Shown: positions 42,900 to 50,002 of the stretch, piece after piece
Layout of the letters: every line of letters starts with the position of its first letter
Numbering within the stretch: the stretch's first letter is position 1
Assembly (NCBI RefSeq): GCF_003943815.1
Contig: NZ_RJNA01000005.1
Coordinates: forward strand, 1-50,002
Length of the DNA stretch: 50,002 nt
Reading direction: 5' to 3'
Source of the DNA: Streptococcus cristatus
GTDB taxonomy: Bacteria > Bacillota > Bacilli > Lactobacillales > Streptococcaceae
Translations under genes and position numbers: made by a program
Notes under the pieces: model-generated
Databases searched by the model: none
What the model saw: only the letters and a program-made list of their open reading frames with translations
What the model was told of the DNA's origin: nothing

Positions 42900-43639
42900 T
42901 ATTCTGCATTTGTCCGAACGTAAGCTGCAATGACATCTGATGTGTACTGAGCTGTGCCTGGACCAAATTTGTCGATATTTTCCTTAAACTCTGGGTTATA
43001 GACATAGCCTTTACCGATATGACCGAAGACTTCAATAGAGCAGTCAAAGCCATAAGTACGGATGGCTTGCAAGAGACGCGCTGCCTGCTCTTGATTTTCT
43101 GCCGCTTCAACTGGCAAGCCTTGCTGCATATTTTCTGCCAGACTTTGAAAAACTTGATTGAAGGCTGCGGCAGATTCTTCTTCCCGTCCATTTTGACGAG
43201 TCAGTGCTTCCGACATGACTTCTTGACCGTATTCTTCGACAGCTTTTTGGTGGTATTTTTGATTGTCTTCGTAGGCAAAACCTGCGAATTTTTCTTTCAT
43301 TGTCATCTTTCTTTCTCCTTTTTCTTCTTGGATAGTTTTTCGCAAGGTAGAAATCAAGGTATCCAAGCGGTCTCTTTCCTGCTGCAAATACTCTAACTGC
43401 CTCACCAGATGCGGCAATAAGGCCTGATCGTCCTGACTCAGCAGCTCTGCTATTTTCTCCAAAGAAAAACCCAGATACTTATAGTAAAGGATGACCTGCA
43501 GCCGCTCTAAATCAGCTTGGCTGTATGTTCGATAGCCATTTTCTGATTTGGCAGGGACCAAAAGACCAATTTTATCATAATGGTGCAGGGTTTTGACAGA
43601 GACACCCGAAAGCTGCGCAGCTTCTTTGATATGATACAT
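42899..43639 (-). CDS. MerR-family regulator with TipAS domain
   Basis: A 246-residue regulator. The N-terminal MerR helix-turn-helix (MYHIKEAAQLSGVSVKTLHHYDKIGLLVPAKSENGYR) is followed by a coiled coil (about 75-110) and a C-terminal TipAS drug-binding domain (about 120-246; YGQEVMSEAL, QLL-type helices and IGKGYVYNPEFKENIDKFGPGTAQY). TipA-type proteins bind thiopeptides or other hydrophobic compounds and activate their own promoter. The MerR-type promoter at 43661-43691 fits autoregulation. Internal translation start of a TipAS-only form is possible at MTMKEKF, which has AGAAAGGAG... before it, as in Streptomyces. Confidence 0.9.
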   Translation of the reverse strand: MYHIKEAAQLSGVSVKTLHHYDKIGLLVPAKSENGYRTYSQADLERLQVILYYKYLGFSLEKIAELLSQDDQALLPHLVRQLEYLQQERDRLDTLISTLRKTIQEEKGERKMTMKEKFAGFAYEDNQKYHQKAVEEYGQEVMSEALTRQNGREEESAAAFNQVFQSLAENMQQGLPVEAAENQEQAARLLQAIRTYGFDCSIEVFGHIGKGYVYNPEFKENIDKFGPGTAQYTSDVIAAYVRTNAE

Positions 43640-43660
43640 AAAAAACCTCCTTGCCCTTAT

Positions 43661-43691
43661 AGTATAAGCCCTGACCTTAGGGCAGAGTCAA
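43661..43691 (-). promoter_or_regulatory. MerR-type promoter with 19-bp spacer and dyad
   Basis: TTGACT (43686-43691), 19-bp spacer and TATACT (43661-43666) on the minus strand. The spacer contains GCCCT (43668-43672) and AGGGC (43679-43683) as an inverted repeat. A 19-bp spacer with a central dyad is the hallmark of promoters untwisted by MerR proteins. Confidence 0.85.
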
Positions 43692-43743
43692 GCTTTTTAT
43701 GAAATTTTTTAAATCACTTTAAATTTTCCAAAGTAGCTAGTAT

Positions 43744-44490
43744 TTATTTGCGAGAAACCATAGCAATAAAGCCCAGTTTTTCTTGATTCTTTTGGAACAT
43801 CTTAAACATCTTCATAAATTGGCCGTAGTTCTCTTTTTTAAGGGCATTGAAGCAGATTTTCAGTGTGCCACCCAGCCCTTCGTCATATATCATCCCTCGA
43901 AGGCTCATCAAGGTCATTTCGCCAACAAAGGTGTCCACACGGTCAAAATCGTGAGAACGTGCTAGCTGAATCCAAGATCCCTCGGTTAGAGGCCCCACAT
44001 TGACATTAATCGCACGAGATAGCTCTTCTCGGACATTCTCATCTTTTTGCTTGAGCATGACGTCGTGGGTGAGGAGCACTCCGCCTGGCTTCAGCACCCG
44101 GTAGTACTCATCCATACATTTAGCTTTTCCCTTTTCTGTCTGCATGGTCAGCATGGCTTCATTGATAACGATATCAAAAGAATTGTCATCATAAGGCAGC
44201 TTCATGGCATTTGCAAGCTCAAATGTGACGAGCTCACCAACACCAGCCTTGTCTCCATTAAGCTTAGCCTGAGCCAGCGCAGCCTTATCCAAATCAACTG
44301 CAGTAATCTGGCAGCCATATCTTTTAGCCAGCTCAATTGTTGTGGTCCCCATATTGCAGGCGACTTCCAGAACTTTCTTATCGCTGGAAAACTGCCCCTG
44401 CTCAATCAGCCAGTCCGTCGCCAGCTTACCACCGGGACGAAGGCGTTTCTTTCCTAATTTTGCTAAAAATTTATGACCTGCTTCTGCCAT
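43744..44490 (-). CDS. Class I SAM-dependent methyltransferase
   Basis: A 248-residue methyltransferase: motif I KVLEVACNMGTTTIELAKRYG, acidic ITAVDLD, YDDNSFDIVINEAML and YRVLKPGGVLLTHDV are the standard SAM-binding blocks of the UbiE/ArsM-like group. The substrate is unknown. Its RBS GGAGG lies 8 nt before the ATG and an extended -10 (TGCTATAAT) is just upstream. It is transcribed toward the MerR gene with about 100 bp between them and no clear terminator. Confidence 0.88.
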   Translation of the reverse strand: MAEAGHKFLAKLGKKRLRPGGKLATDWLIEQGQFSSDKKVLEVACNMGTTTIELAKRYGCQITAVDLDKAALAQAKLNGDKAGVGELVTFELANAMKLPYDDNSFDIVINEAMLTMQTEKGKAKCMDEYYRVLKPGGVLLTHDVMLKQKDENVREELSRAINVNVGPLTEGSWIQLARSHDFDRVDTFVGEMTLMSLRGMIYDEGLGGTLKICFNALKKENYGQFMKMFKMFQKNQEKLGFIAMVSRK

Positions 44491-44568
44491 TTCCGAACCT
44501 CCATGATTTTTATTGCTTCCATTATAGCATAAAATATTATATTTTCAGACAATTCTTAGAATTTGACA

Positions 44569-44604
44569 AAAAAACAGACCGAATCGACTGATTCAATCTG
44601 TCTT
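44569..44604 (-). terminator. Terminator of the tsaB-rimI-tsaD-azlC-azlD operon
   Basis: AACAGA/TCTGT outer stem and GAATC/GATTC inner stem with GACT loop; TTTTTTT on the minus strand. Confidence 0.85.
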
Positions 44605-44612
44605 GTATCTCT

Positions 44613-44951
44613 TTACAGCCCAAGAAATCCAGCCAGATATCGCAGCAAGGCCACCAAGACTACACCAAATACAACAGTTGCAATCAAGTTCTTATACTTA
44701 AAAGCTACATAGCTAGTCGGAAAAACGGCTATTAAATCTAGCCATTTAAAACTCGGCAGCTGACCTGTTTTAGCATTGGTGACACTGGACAGGATGAGGG
44801 CAAAGATGATGGAAACTGGCAGATATTTGAGGAAACGCTCCACCATAGGCGGAAGCCCCTTGTACTTGACTAGGATAAAGGGCAAAACCCGCGGAATCCA
44901 AGTGACCAGGGCTGACAAAAGAATGGCCAGCAAAATATACTTACTTATCAT
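44613..44951 (-). CDS. azlD: Branched-chain amino acid exporter small subunit AzlD
   Basis: A 112-residue membrane protein with about four helices. The segment LVTWIPRVLPFILVKYKGLPPMVERFLKYLPVSIIFALI is typical of AzlD. With AzlC it forms a two-component exporter of branched-chain amino acids (BrnFE/AzlCD class). It overlaps azlC by 11 nt. Confidence 0.92.
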   Translation of the reverse strand: MISKYILLAILLSALVTWIPRVLPFILVKYKGLPPMVERFLKYLPVSIIFALILSSVTNAKTGQLPSFKWLDLIAVFPTSYVAFKYKNLIATVVFGVVLVALLRYLAGFLGL

Positions 44952-45636
44952 CCAAGATCACCCCCACCATACAGCCTAGCAAGGTTGCAAAAAGTACCGC
45001 CAGCGAATTTTGAAGCAGCATGGTCAGGACCAAGTAGGCAAGGCCCACCACACCCAAGACCAAAAAGAGCTTCTTTATCTTAACCCTTCGCAGCATGATT
45101 GTAAACTGAGAGGAGAAAATGCCAATAAACATAGCTACTAGGGCAAAGTCCAGGCCAAAGCTCTCAGGATTGGGCAGAAGGGCGCCGAGGGCAGTTCCTA
45201 AAACAGTACCTAAAATCCAAGAAGCATAACTCATGAAATTGTTACCCATCATCCAGCTAGCAGCAATCTCTTCTGTATACACCTGCTCTCCCATCAAGAC
45301 TCCATAAGATTCATCCGTCAAAAAAGAGCCAATGACAATATTCTGCATCAAGCTAGACTTACGAAAAAGAGTTGAGGCATGCAGACAGAGCAAAAGATGC
45401 CGGATATTAATAAGAAAAACAGTCAGTGCGATGGCCAATACAGGCGCCTGCTGAGCAAATAAACCAATCATGGCAAACTGGGCACTGCCGGCATAAACCA
45501 GAATACTCATCAACCCCATCTCCAAGGGATTCATATAAGGCGCTGCCATGATGCCGCAGGCTAGGCCAATCCCAATATAGCCCAGAGCTGTTGGCACTGC
45601 CGCTTGTGCCCCTTGTTTAAATGTCTGTCCGCGCAT
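44941..45636 (-). CDS. azlC: Branched-chain amino acid exporter large subunit AzlC
   Basis: A 231-residue membrane protein with about six to eight helices; ALGYIGIGLACGIMA, LVYAGSAQFAMIGL and NIRHLLLCLHAS are the conserved AzlC motifs. It works with AzlD to export valine, leucine, isoleucine or methionine. RBS AAAGGAG, 9 nt after tsaD, so it is co-transcribed with the tRNA modification genes. Confidence 0.93.
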   Translation of the reverse strand: MRGQTFKQGAQAAVPTALGYIGIGLACGIMAAPYMNPLEMGLMSILVYAGSAQFAMIGLFAQQAPVLAIALTVFLINIRHLLLCLHASTLFRKSSLMQNIVIGSFLTDESYGVLMGEQVYTEEIAASWMMGNNFMSYASWILGTVLGTALGALLPNPESFGLDFALVAMFIGIFSSQFTIMLRRVKIKKLFLVLGVVGLAYLVLTMLLQNSLAVLFATLLGCMVGVILDDK

Positions 45637-45645
45637 TCTTCTCCT

Positions 45646-46656
45646 TTACTCCATGGTTTCAAAAGCCAGACTTGGCTTCGCATTGAGGTCCAAACCGGCA
45701 AAATTTTCCTTATTCCACTCACTGACACTGGCATAGGCAATCATACCAGCATTGTCACCGCAGAGGCGCAGTGGCGGAATAATCACCTTGACATCCTGAA
45801 TCTCAGCTGCCAAGCGTTCTCTCAGGCCTTGATTGGCCGCAACACCGCCCGCCACGACTAGGGTCTTGACTGGATATTTTTCCAGTGCTTTCTTAGTTTT
45901 GGCCATGAGAATATCCATGACCGCCGCCTGAAAGCTTGCTGACAAGTCTTGATTAGACAAGACCTGTCCTTTTTGTTGGGCATTGTGGTGCAGGTTGATA
46001 AAGGCCGACTTGAGACCAGAAAAAGAAAATTCCAGATTGTCTTCCTTGATCATAGCCCGCGGAAAATCATAAATATCCTGTCCCTCATGAGCCAGCTGAT
46101 CAATCTCCCGGCCTGCTGGATAGGTCAGGCCCATGACTCGACCGACCTTATCATAGGCTTCACCGACCGCATCATCGCGAGTTTCCCCCACAATCTTATA
46201 GTCACCAGCCTGACTAACATAGACCAGCTCGGTATGGCCGCCACTGACCAAGAGAGCCAGCAAGGGAAATTCCAAGGGCTCCACACTCTGGGCTGCCATC
46301 AGGTGCCCGGCCATATGATTGACCGGAATCAAGGGAATATCATGAGCCCAAGCAAAAGACTTGGCCGCTGCCAAGCCGACCAGAAGCGCCCCAACCAGAC
46401 CAGGACCGTAGGTGACGGCTACTGCTGTGACTTGCTCCTCACTAATCCCTGCTTCTGCCAAGGCCTCCTCAATGCAAACCGTAATGACCTCCACATGGTG
46501 ACGGCTGGCCACTTCTGGTACCACTCCGCCAAAACGCTTGTGGCTCTCAATCTGGCTGGCAATGACATTACTCAAAAGCTCGGTTTCATTTTTCAGAACC
46601 GCCACACTGGTCTCGTCACAAGACGTCTCAAAAGCTAAAATATATCTATCTTTCAT
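45646..46656 (-). CDS. tsaD: tRNA N6-threonylcarbamoyladenosine transferase TsaD
   Basis: A 336-residue ASKHA-fold protein that transfers threonylcarbamoyl to A37 of ANN-decoding tRNAs together with TsaB and TsaE. The metal-binding HxxxH motif is H114-MAG-H118, and [25 protein letters not shown] and LVSGGHTE are invariant family blocks. It overlaps rimI by 11 nt. Confidence 0.98.
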   Translation of the reverse strand: MKDRYILAFETSCDETSVAVLKNETELLSNVIASQIESHKRFGGVVPEVASRHHVEVITVCIEEALAEAGISEEQVTAVAVTYGPGLVGALLVGLAAAKSFAWAHDIPLIPVNHMAGHLMAAQSVEPLEFPLLALLVSGGHTELVYVSQAGDYKIVGETRDDAVGEAYDKVGRVMGLTYPAGREIDQLAHEGQDIYDFPRAMIKEDNLEFSFSGLKSAFINLHHNAQQKGQVLSNQDLSASFQAAVMDILMAKTKKALEKYPVKTLVVAGGVAANQGLRERLAAEIQDVKVIIPPLRLCGDNAGMIAYASVSEWNKENFAGLDLNAKPSLAFETME

Positions 46657-47098
46657 GGATCTCTCTTTTCATGACAATCGCATCTTCCACCGGCGCATGG
46701 TAGTAGGCCTTCCGCCGCGCGATTTCTTCAAATTTTTCTTTTTTGTAAAATAGCAGAGCTGGCATGTTGGACTCCCTCACTTCGAGGAAAATTTCTTTGT
46801 CTGCTGGCAAAAAGTCAAACAAGGATGTCGCGATTTTTCGCCCCTGATAGCTAGGCAATACAGCAATCTGCAGTACTTCTGCTTCAAAGTCTGTCTCCTG
46901 CCAGACTAAAAAGCCGACCAGCTTACTTTCATCTTCTGCTAGCGCACAGCTGTTCACATTCGAGCGCAGAACCTCTGCTACTTGATCCGCTGTCCAAGGG
47001 CTGACCTCATAGACTGCAAGCAAGAACTGCTCCAGCTCTTCTGCCAAAACTGCCATGTCCACATCCGAGCTGTCGCTCCATTTTCTCAACTTAATCAT
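46646..47098 (-). CDS. rimI: Ribosomal-protein-alanine N-acetyltransferase RimI-like
   Basis: A 150-residue GNAT acetyltransferase. The acetyl-CoA block [22 protein letters not shown] and [30 protein letters not shown] are typical of RimI, which acetylates the N-terminus of S18 in E. coli. The frame extends upstream, but the ATG at 47096-47098 overlaps the tsaB stop as ATGA, a coupled start between tsaB and tsaD found in many Firmicutes. Confidence 0.9.
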   Translation of the reverse strand: MIKLRKWSDSSDVDMAVLAEELEQFLLAVYEVSPWTADQVAEVLRSNVNSCALAEDESKLVGFLVWQETDFEAEVLQIAVLPSYQGRKIATSLFDFLPADKEIFLEVRESNMPALLFYKKEKFEEIARRKAYYHAPVEDAIVMKREIHER

Positions 47099-47784
47099 AG
47101 GCGCTGAATGTAAGAATCGCTGGATTCTTGGTGGTTCTTGAGCCAATTTTCCTCGGCCTCTACCCGCTTGAGGTAGTTAGGGACAAAATCATGAATAGAC
47201 TGGGCGGGCAGATCTAAACCGAGACGACCAATAGCTGCCGCATCTGGTAAGGTCGGCTGAATAGCAGCCTGAGGAATAGCCGCTTCAATCTGCTCCACAA
47301 AAGCTGCTGTCTCTCCGACAAAAGTGACTGATTGGTTAGCAGCGCCAGCCATTTCCAACACCTCTGCCAAAGGCAGGTGAGCTTCCGGCCGTACAGCCTG
47401 ACCAGACTGGTAAAAACCAGCATAGACATTATTGCGGCGGGCATCCATGACAGGAATGACCAAGCCTTCCGCCTGCTCTGGGACTAAAGCCAGCAGACTA
47501 GACACACCGACCAGTTCAATCTTGAGGGTATGCGCCAGAGTCTTAGCTGTCGCCACCGCAATTCTCAGACCTGTGTAGCTGCCTGGACCCTGAGCAACTA
47601 CGATACGATCCAAATCCATTGGCTTCATATCAAGACTTTTCATCAGAAAATCGATAGCCGGCATAAGGGTAATGCTATGATTTTTCTTGATATTGAGCGT
47701 CACCTGCCCCAAGAGCTCCTCATTCTCTAAAATCGCTAGAGACAGAGCCTTATTTGACGTATCCATCGCTAAAATGTTCATCAT
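47095..47784 (-). CDS. tsaB: tRNA threonylcarbamoyladenosine biosynthesis protein TsaB
   Basis: A 229-residue ASKHA-fold partner of TsaD. MNILAMDTSNKALSLAIL, GPGSYTGLRIAVATAKTLAH and MDARRNNVYAGFY are the family blocks. First gene of tsaB-rimI-tsaD-azlC-azlD. RBS AAGGAAG; either of two consecutive ATG codons may start it. A TATAAT lies at 47814-47819 on the minus strand with a weak -35. Confidence 0.96.
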   Translation of the reverse strand: MMNILAMDTSNKALSLAILENEELLGQVTLNIKKNHSITLMPAIDFLMKSLDMKPMDLDRIVVAQGPGSYTGLRIAVATAKTLAHTLKIELVGVSSLLALVPEQAEGLVIPVMDARRNNVYAGFYQSGQAVRPEAHLPLAEVLEMAGAANQSVTFVGETAAFVEQIEAAIPQAAIQPTLPDAAAIGRLGLDLPAQSIHDFVPNYLKRVEAEENWLKNHQESSDSYIQRL

Positions 47785-47923
47785 TTTCTTCCTTACTCGA
47801 GTGTTTGCTTCTTATTATACTACAAAAGAAGCGACAAGGGTAGAGAGAGGCAGTCATTTGATGACCCAGATTGTCCTCAAAAGCTTTTCTGAAAATCTCA
47901 ACAAGATTTTCTCGGCTATGTCT

Positions 47924-47952
47924 TTTACTAAAAGCTGGTTTTATGATATAAT
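47924..47952 (+). promoter_or_regulatory. rpoY-rnjA promoter
   Basis: TTTACT (47924-47929), 17-bp spacer and extended -10 TGATATAAT (TATAAT at 47947-47952). The leader of about 110 nt contains an AAAAC-GCT/AGC-GTTTT hairpin (about 48009-48033) before the rpoY ribosome binding site. Confidence 0.7.
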
Positions 47953-48068
47953 TGGTTAGAATTATATCGAATCAAGGTCAATCTACTACTCATAAAACTG
48001 AATAAAAGAAAACAGCTGATTAGCTGTCGTTTTCTGTAGCTTGATCGTGAAAAATGGAAGGAAATAAA

Positions 48069-48299
48069 ATGATTTACAAAGTTTTTTATCAAGAAACAAA
48101 AGAACGCAGCCCACGCCGTGAACAAACACGTGCACTTTACTTAGATGTCGAAGCATCCGATGAATTAGAAGGCCGCATCAAAGCCCGCAAATTGGTCGAA
48201 GAAAAGACTCCTTACAATATTGAATTTATCGAACTCTTGTCTGACAAACATTTGGAATACGAAAAAGAGTCAGGCGCCTTCGAATTGACGGAGTTGTAA
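48069..48299 (+). CDS. rpoY: RNA polymerase epsilon subunit RpoY
   Basis: A 76-residue protein starting [20 protein letters not shown], the Firmicutes-specific epsilon subunit (YkzG/DUF1447). It binds core RNA polymerase near the jaw and resembles phage Gp2. ATG 48069 with GGAAGGAAA is preferred to the in-frame ATG 15 bases upstream. It lies 3 nt before rnjA, the usual partner. Confidence 0.95.
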   Translation: MIYKVFYQETKERSPRREQTRALYLDVEASDELEGRIKARKLVEEKTPYNIEFIELLSDKHLEYEKESGAFELTEL

Positions 48300-48302
48300 C
48301 CT

Positions 48303-49985
48303 ATGGCATATAACTTAAAGAAAGAAGAAGTTGGTGTTTTCGCCATCGGCGGTCTGGGCGAAATCGGTAAAAACACCTACGGAATTGAGTATCAAGATGA
48401 GATTATCATTGTCGATGCTGGGATTAAATTTCCCGAAGACGACCTCTTGGGTATCGACTATGTTATCCCCGACTACTCTTATATTGTAGAAAATATCGAC
48501 CGCGTAAAAGCTGTCCTCATCACCCACGGGCACGAGGACCATATCGGCGGCATTCCTTTCCTGCTCAAGCAAGCCAATGTTCCTATCTATGCTGGCCCTC
48601 TGGCCCTGGCCCTCATTCGCGGCAAGCTAGAAGAGCATGGACTTTTGCGTGACGCTAAGCTCTATGAAATCAATCAAAATACAGAACTGACCTTTAAAAA
48701 TCTGAAGGCGACCTTCTTCCGCACAACCCACTCTATTCCAGAGCCCTTGGGAATTGTCATCCATACGCCGCAAGGTAAGATTGTCTGTACCGGTGACTTC
48801 AAATTTGACTTTACACCAGTCGGTGAGCCGGCCGACCTGCACCGTATGGCTGCTCTGGGCGAGGAAGGTGTGCTCTGTCTCCTATCTGACTCGACCAATG
48901 CTGAAGTTCCGACCTTTACCAATTCCGAAAAAGTGGTCGGACAGTCTATCATGAAGATCATCGAAGGCATTCATGGACGGATTATTTTCGCTTCCTTTGC
49001 TTCAAACATCTTCCGCCTCCAGCAAGCTGCTGAGGCTGCTGTCAAGACTGGACGTAAGATTGCGGTCTTTGGCCGCTCTATGGAAAAGGCTATTGTCAAC
49101 GGGATTGAGCTGGGCTATATCAAGGTTCCCAAAGATACCTTCATCGAGCCAAATGAACTCAAGGACTATCCAGCTGGCGAAGTGCTGATTATGTGTACCG
49201 GAAGTCAGGGTGAGCCGATGGCAGCCCTGTCTCGGATTGCCAATGGTACCCACCGCCAAGTTCAGCTGCAGCCAGGAGATACAGTTATCTTCTCATCCAG
49301 TCCTATCCCTGGTAATACGACCAGTGTTAACAAGCTGATTAACATCATTTCCGAGGCTGGTGTAGAAGTCATTCACGGTAAAATCAACAACATCCACACC
49401 TCTGGACACGGTGGCCAACAAGAGCAGAAACTCATGCTCCGCTTGATCAAGCCTAAATATTTCATGCCAGTCCATGGTGAATACCGTATGCAAAAAGTCC
49501 ATGCAGGTCTAGCCGTTGATACTGGAGTACCAAAAGAAAATATCTTCATCATGAGCAATGGTGATGTGCTGGCTCTGACAGCTGACTCAGCTCGTATTGC
49601 TGGCAGCTTCAACGCTCAGGATATTTATGTTGATGGGAACCGTATTGGTGAAATCGGAGCTGCAGTCCTGCGCGACCGTAAAGACCTGTCAGAGGACGGT
49701 GTGGTTCTGGCTGTCGCGACGGTTGACTTCGAGTCCCAGATGATCTTAGCCGGGCCAGATATTCTCAGCCGTGGCTTTATCTACATGCGCGAATCAGGTG
49801 ATCTCATTCGCCAAAGCCAGCGCATCCTCTTCAATGCCATTCGCATTGCACTCAAGAATAAAGACGCCAGCGTCCAATCTGTCAGCGGCGCTATCGTCAA
49901 CGCCTTGCGTCCTTTCCTCTACGAAAGCACCGAGCGCGAACCGATTATCATTCCGATGGTGCTTACACCAGACGAAGACAACTAA
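48303..49985 (+). CDS. rnjA: Ribonuclease J1
   Basis: A 560-residue metallo-beta-lactamase/beta-CASP ribonuclease with 5'-3' exonuclease and endonuclease activity. The metal-binding motif HGHEDH is at residues 75-80, followed by later motifs [25 protein letters not shown] and HGEYRM. The full-length C-terminal domain is present and the gene ends 17 bp before the window edge. The rpoY-rnjA pair couples RNA polymerase and RNA decay. Confidence 0.97.
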   Translation: MAYNLKKEEVGVFAIGGLGEIGKNTYGIEYQDEIIIVDAGIKFPEDDLLGIDYVIPDYSYIVENIDRVKAVLITHGHEDHIGGIPFLLKQANVPIYAGPLALALIRGKLEEHGLLRDAKLYEINQNTELTFKNLKATFFRTTHSIPEPLGIVIHTPQGKIVCTGDFKFDFTPVGEPADLHRMAALGEEGVLCLLSDSTNAEVPTFTNSEKVVGQSIMKIIEGIHGRIIFASFASNIFRLQQAAEAAVKTGRKIAVFGRSMEKAIVNGIELGYIKVPKDTFIEPNELKDYPAGEVLIMCTGSQGEPMAALSRIANGTHRQVQLQPGDTVIFSSSPIPGNTTSVNKLINIISEAGVEVIHGKINNIHTSGHGGQQEQKLMLRLIKPKYFMPVHGEYRMQKVHAGLAVDTGVPKENIFIMSNGDVLALTADSARIAGSFNAQDIYVDGNRIGEIGAAVLRDRKDLSEDGVVLAVATVDFESQMILAGPDILSRGFIYMRESGDLIRQSQRILFNAIRIALKNKDASVQSVSGAIVNALRPFLYESTEREPIIIPMVLTPDEDN

Positions 49986-50002
49986 AAAATAAGCTTTGCT
50001 AG

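Overview
This is a 50 kb chromosomal segment of a Streptococcus, most likely of the mitis/sanguinis groups (sanguinis- or gordonii-like). The assignment rests on a ComX (competence sigma factor) N-terminus at the left edge, streptococcal ClpL, the block tsaB-rimI-tsaD diverging from rpoY-rnjA, aquaporin next to a DUF4649-thioredoxin pair, and consensus TTGACA/TATAAT promoters with 17-bp spacers. By eye the base composition is moderate for a streptococcus. I saw no tRNA, rRNA, prophage, insertion sequence or CRISPR array. Most of the window is core genome.

Layout. 0-5 kb: comX start and rpoE (both minus), an aromatic-acid-exporter-like protein (plus) and a KimA-type K+ importer (minus). 4.3-10.2 kb: a minus operon pnp - cysE - unknown membrane protein - cysS - mrnC - DUF6892. 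10.5-13.2 kb: pepF, a small membrane protein and a degraded second copy of the pepF 3' end. 13.2-18.5 kb: divergent NTF2-like/HxlR pair, aquaporin, DUF4649-trxA, hslO-dus and a DUF6287-like lipoprotein. 18.7-21.5 kb: nadR-pnuC-nrtR for nicotinamide riboside salvage. 21.6-30 kb: an ECF S-component with a DUF4430 lipoprotein, ctsR-clpC-GNAT, a small membrane protein, an AraC regulator and clpL. 30.4-35.8 kb: a polar amino acid ABC importer with a UroD-fold methyltransferase and a flavin monooxygenase-like protein. 35.9-39.3 kb: glmS, yjdF and rpsO, each with a structured or repeat-bearing leader. 39.4-44.5 kb: aldo/keto reductase, BaiN-like flavoprotein, DUF1697, Nudix, TipA-like MerR and a SAM methyltransferase. 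44.6-50 kb: tsaB-rimI-tsaD-azlC-azlD (minus), then rpoY-rnjA (plus).

Themes. RNA metabolism is concentrated here: PNPase, mini-RNase III, RNase J1, Dus, TsaB/TsaD, RpoE and RpoY. So is proteostasis: CtsR, ClpC, ClpL and Hsp33, with a clear CtsR box only before ctsR-clpC. Redox and sulfur genes include trxA, a peroxiporin-like aquaporin, cysE, cysS and the ABC/UroD-fold/LLM block.

The least explained and most interesting items are: the UroD-fold protein, which carries an H-x-C...C zinc motif typical of corrinoid/CoM methyltransferases, in an organism not expected to make heme; a hairpin lying between the Shine-Dalgarno and the AUG of glmS, together with two NagR-like sites; a compact H-type pseudoknot in the rpsO leader; an SD-sequestering leader before yjdF; the roughly 300-nt clpL leader without a CtsR box; and two kinds of intergenic repeat. 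All functional statements come from reading the sequence and family knowledge; no search or folding program was run.
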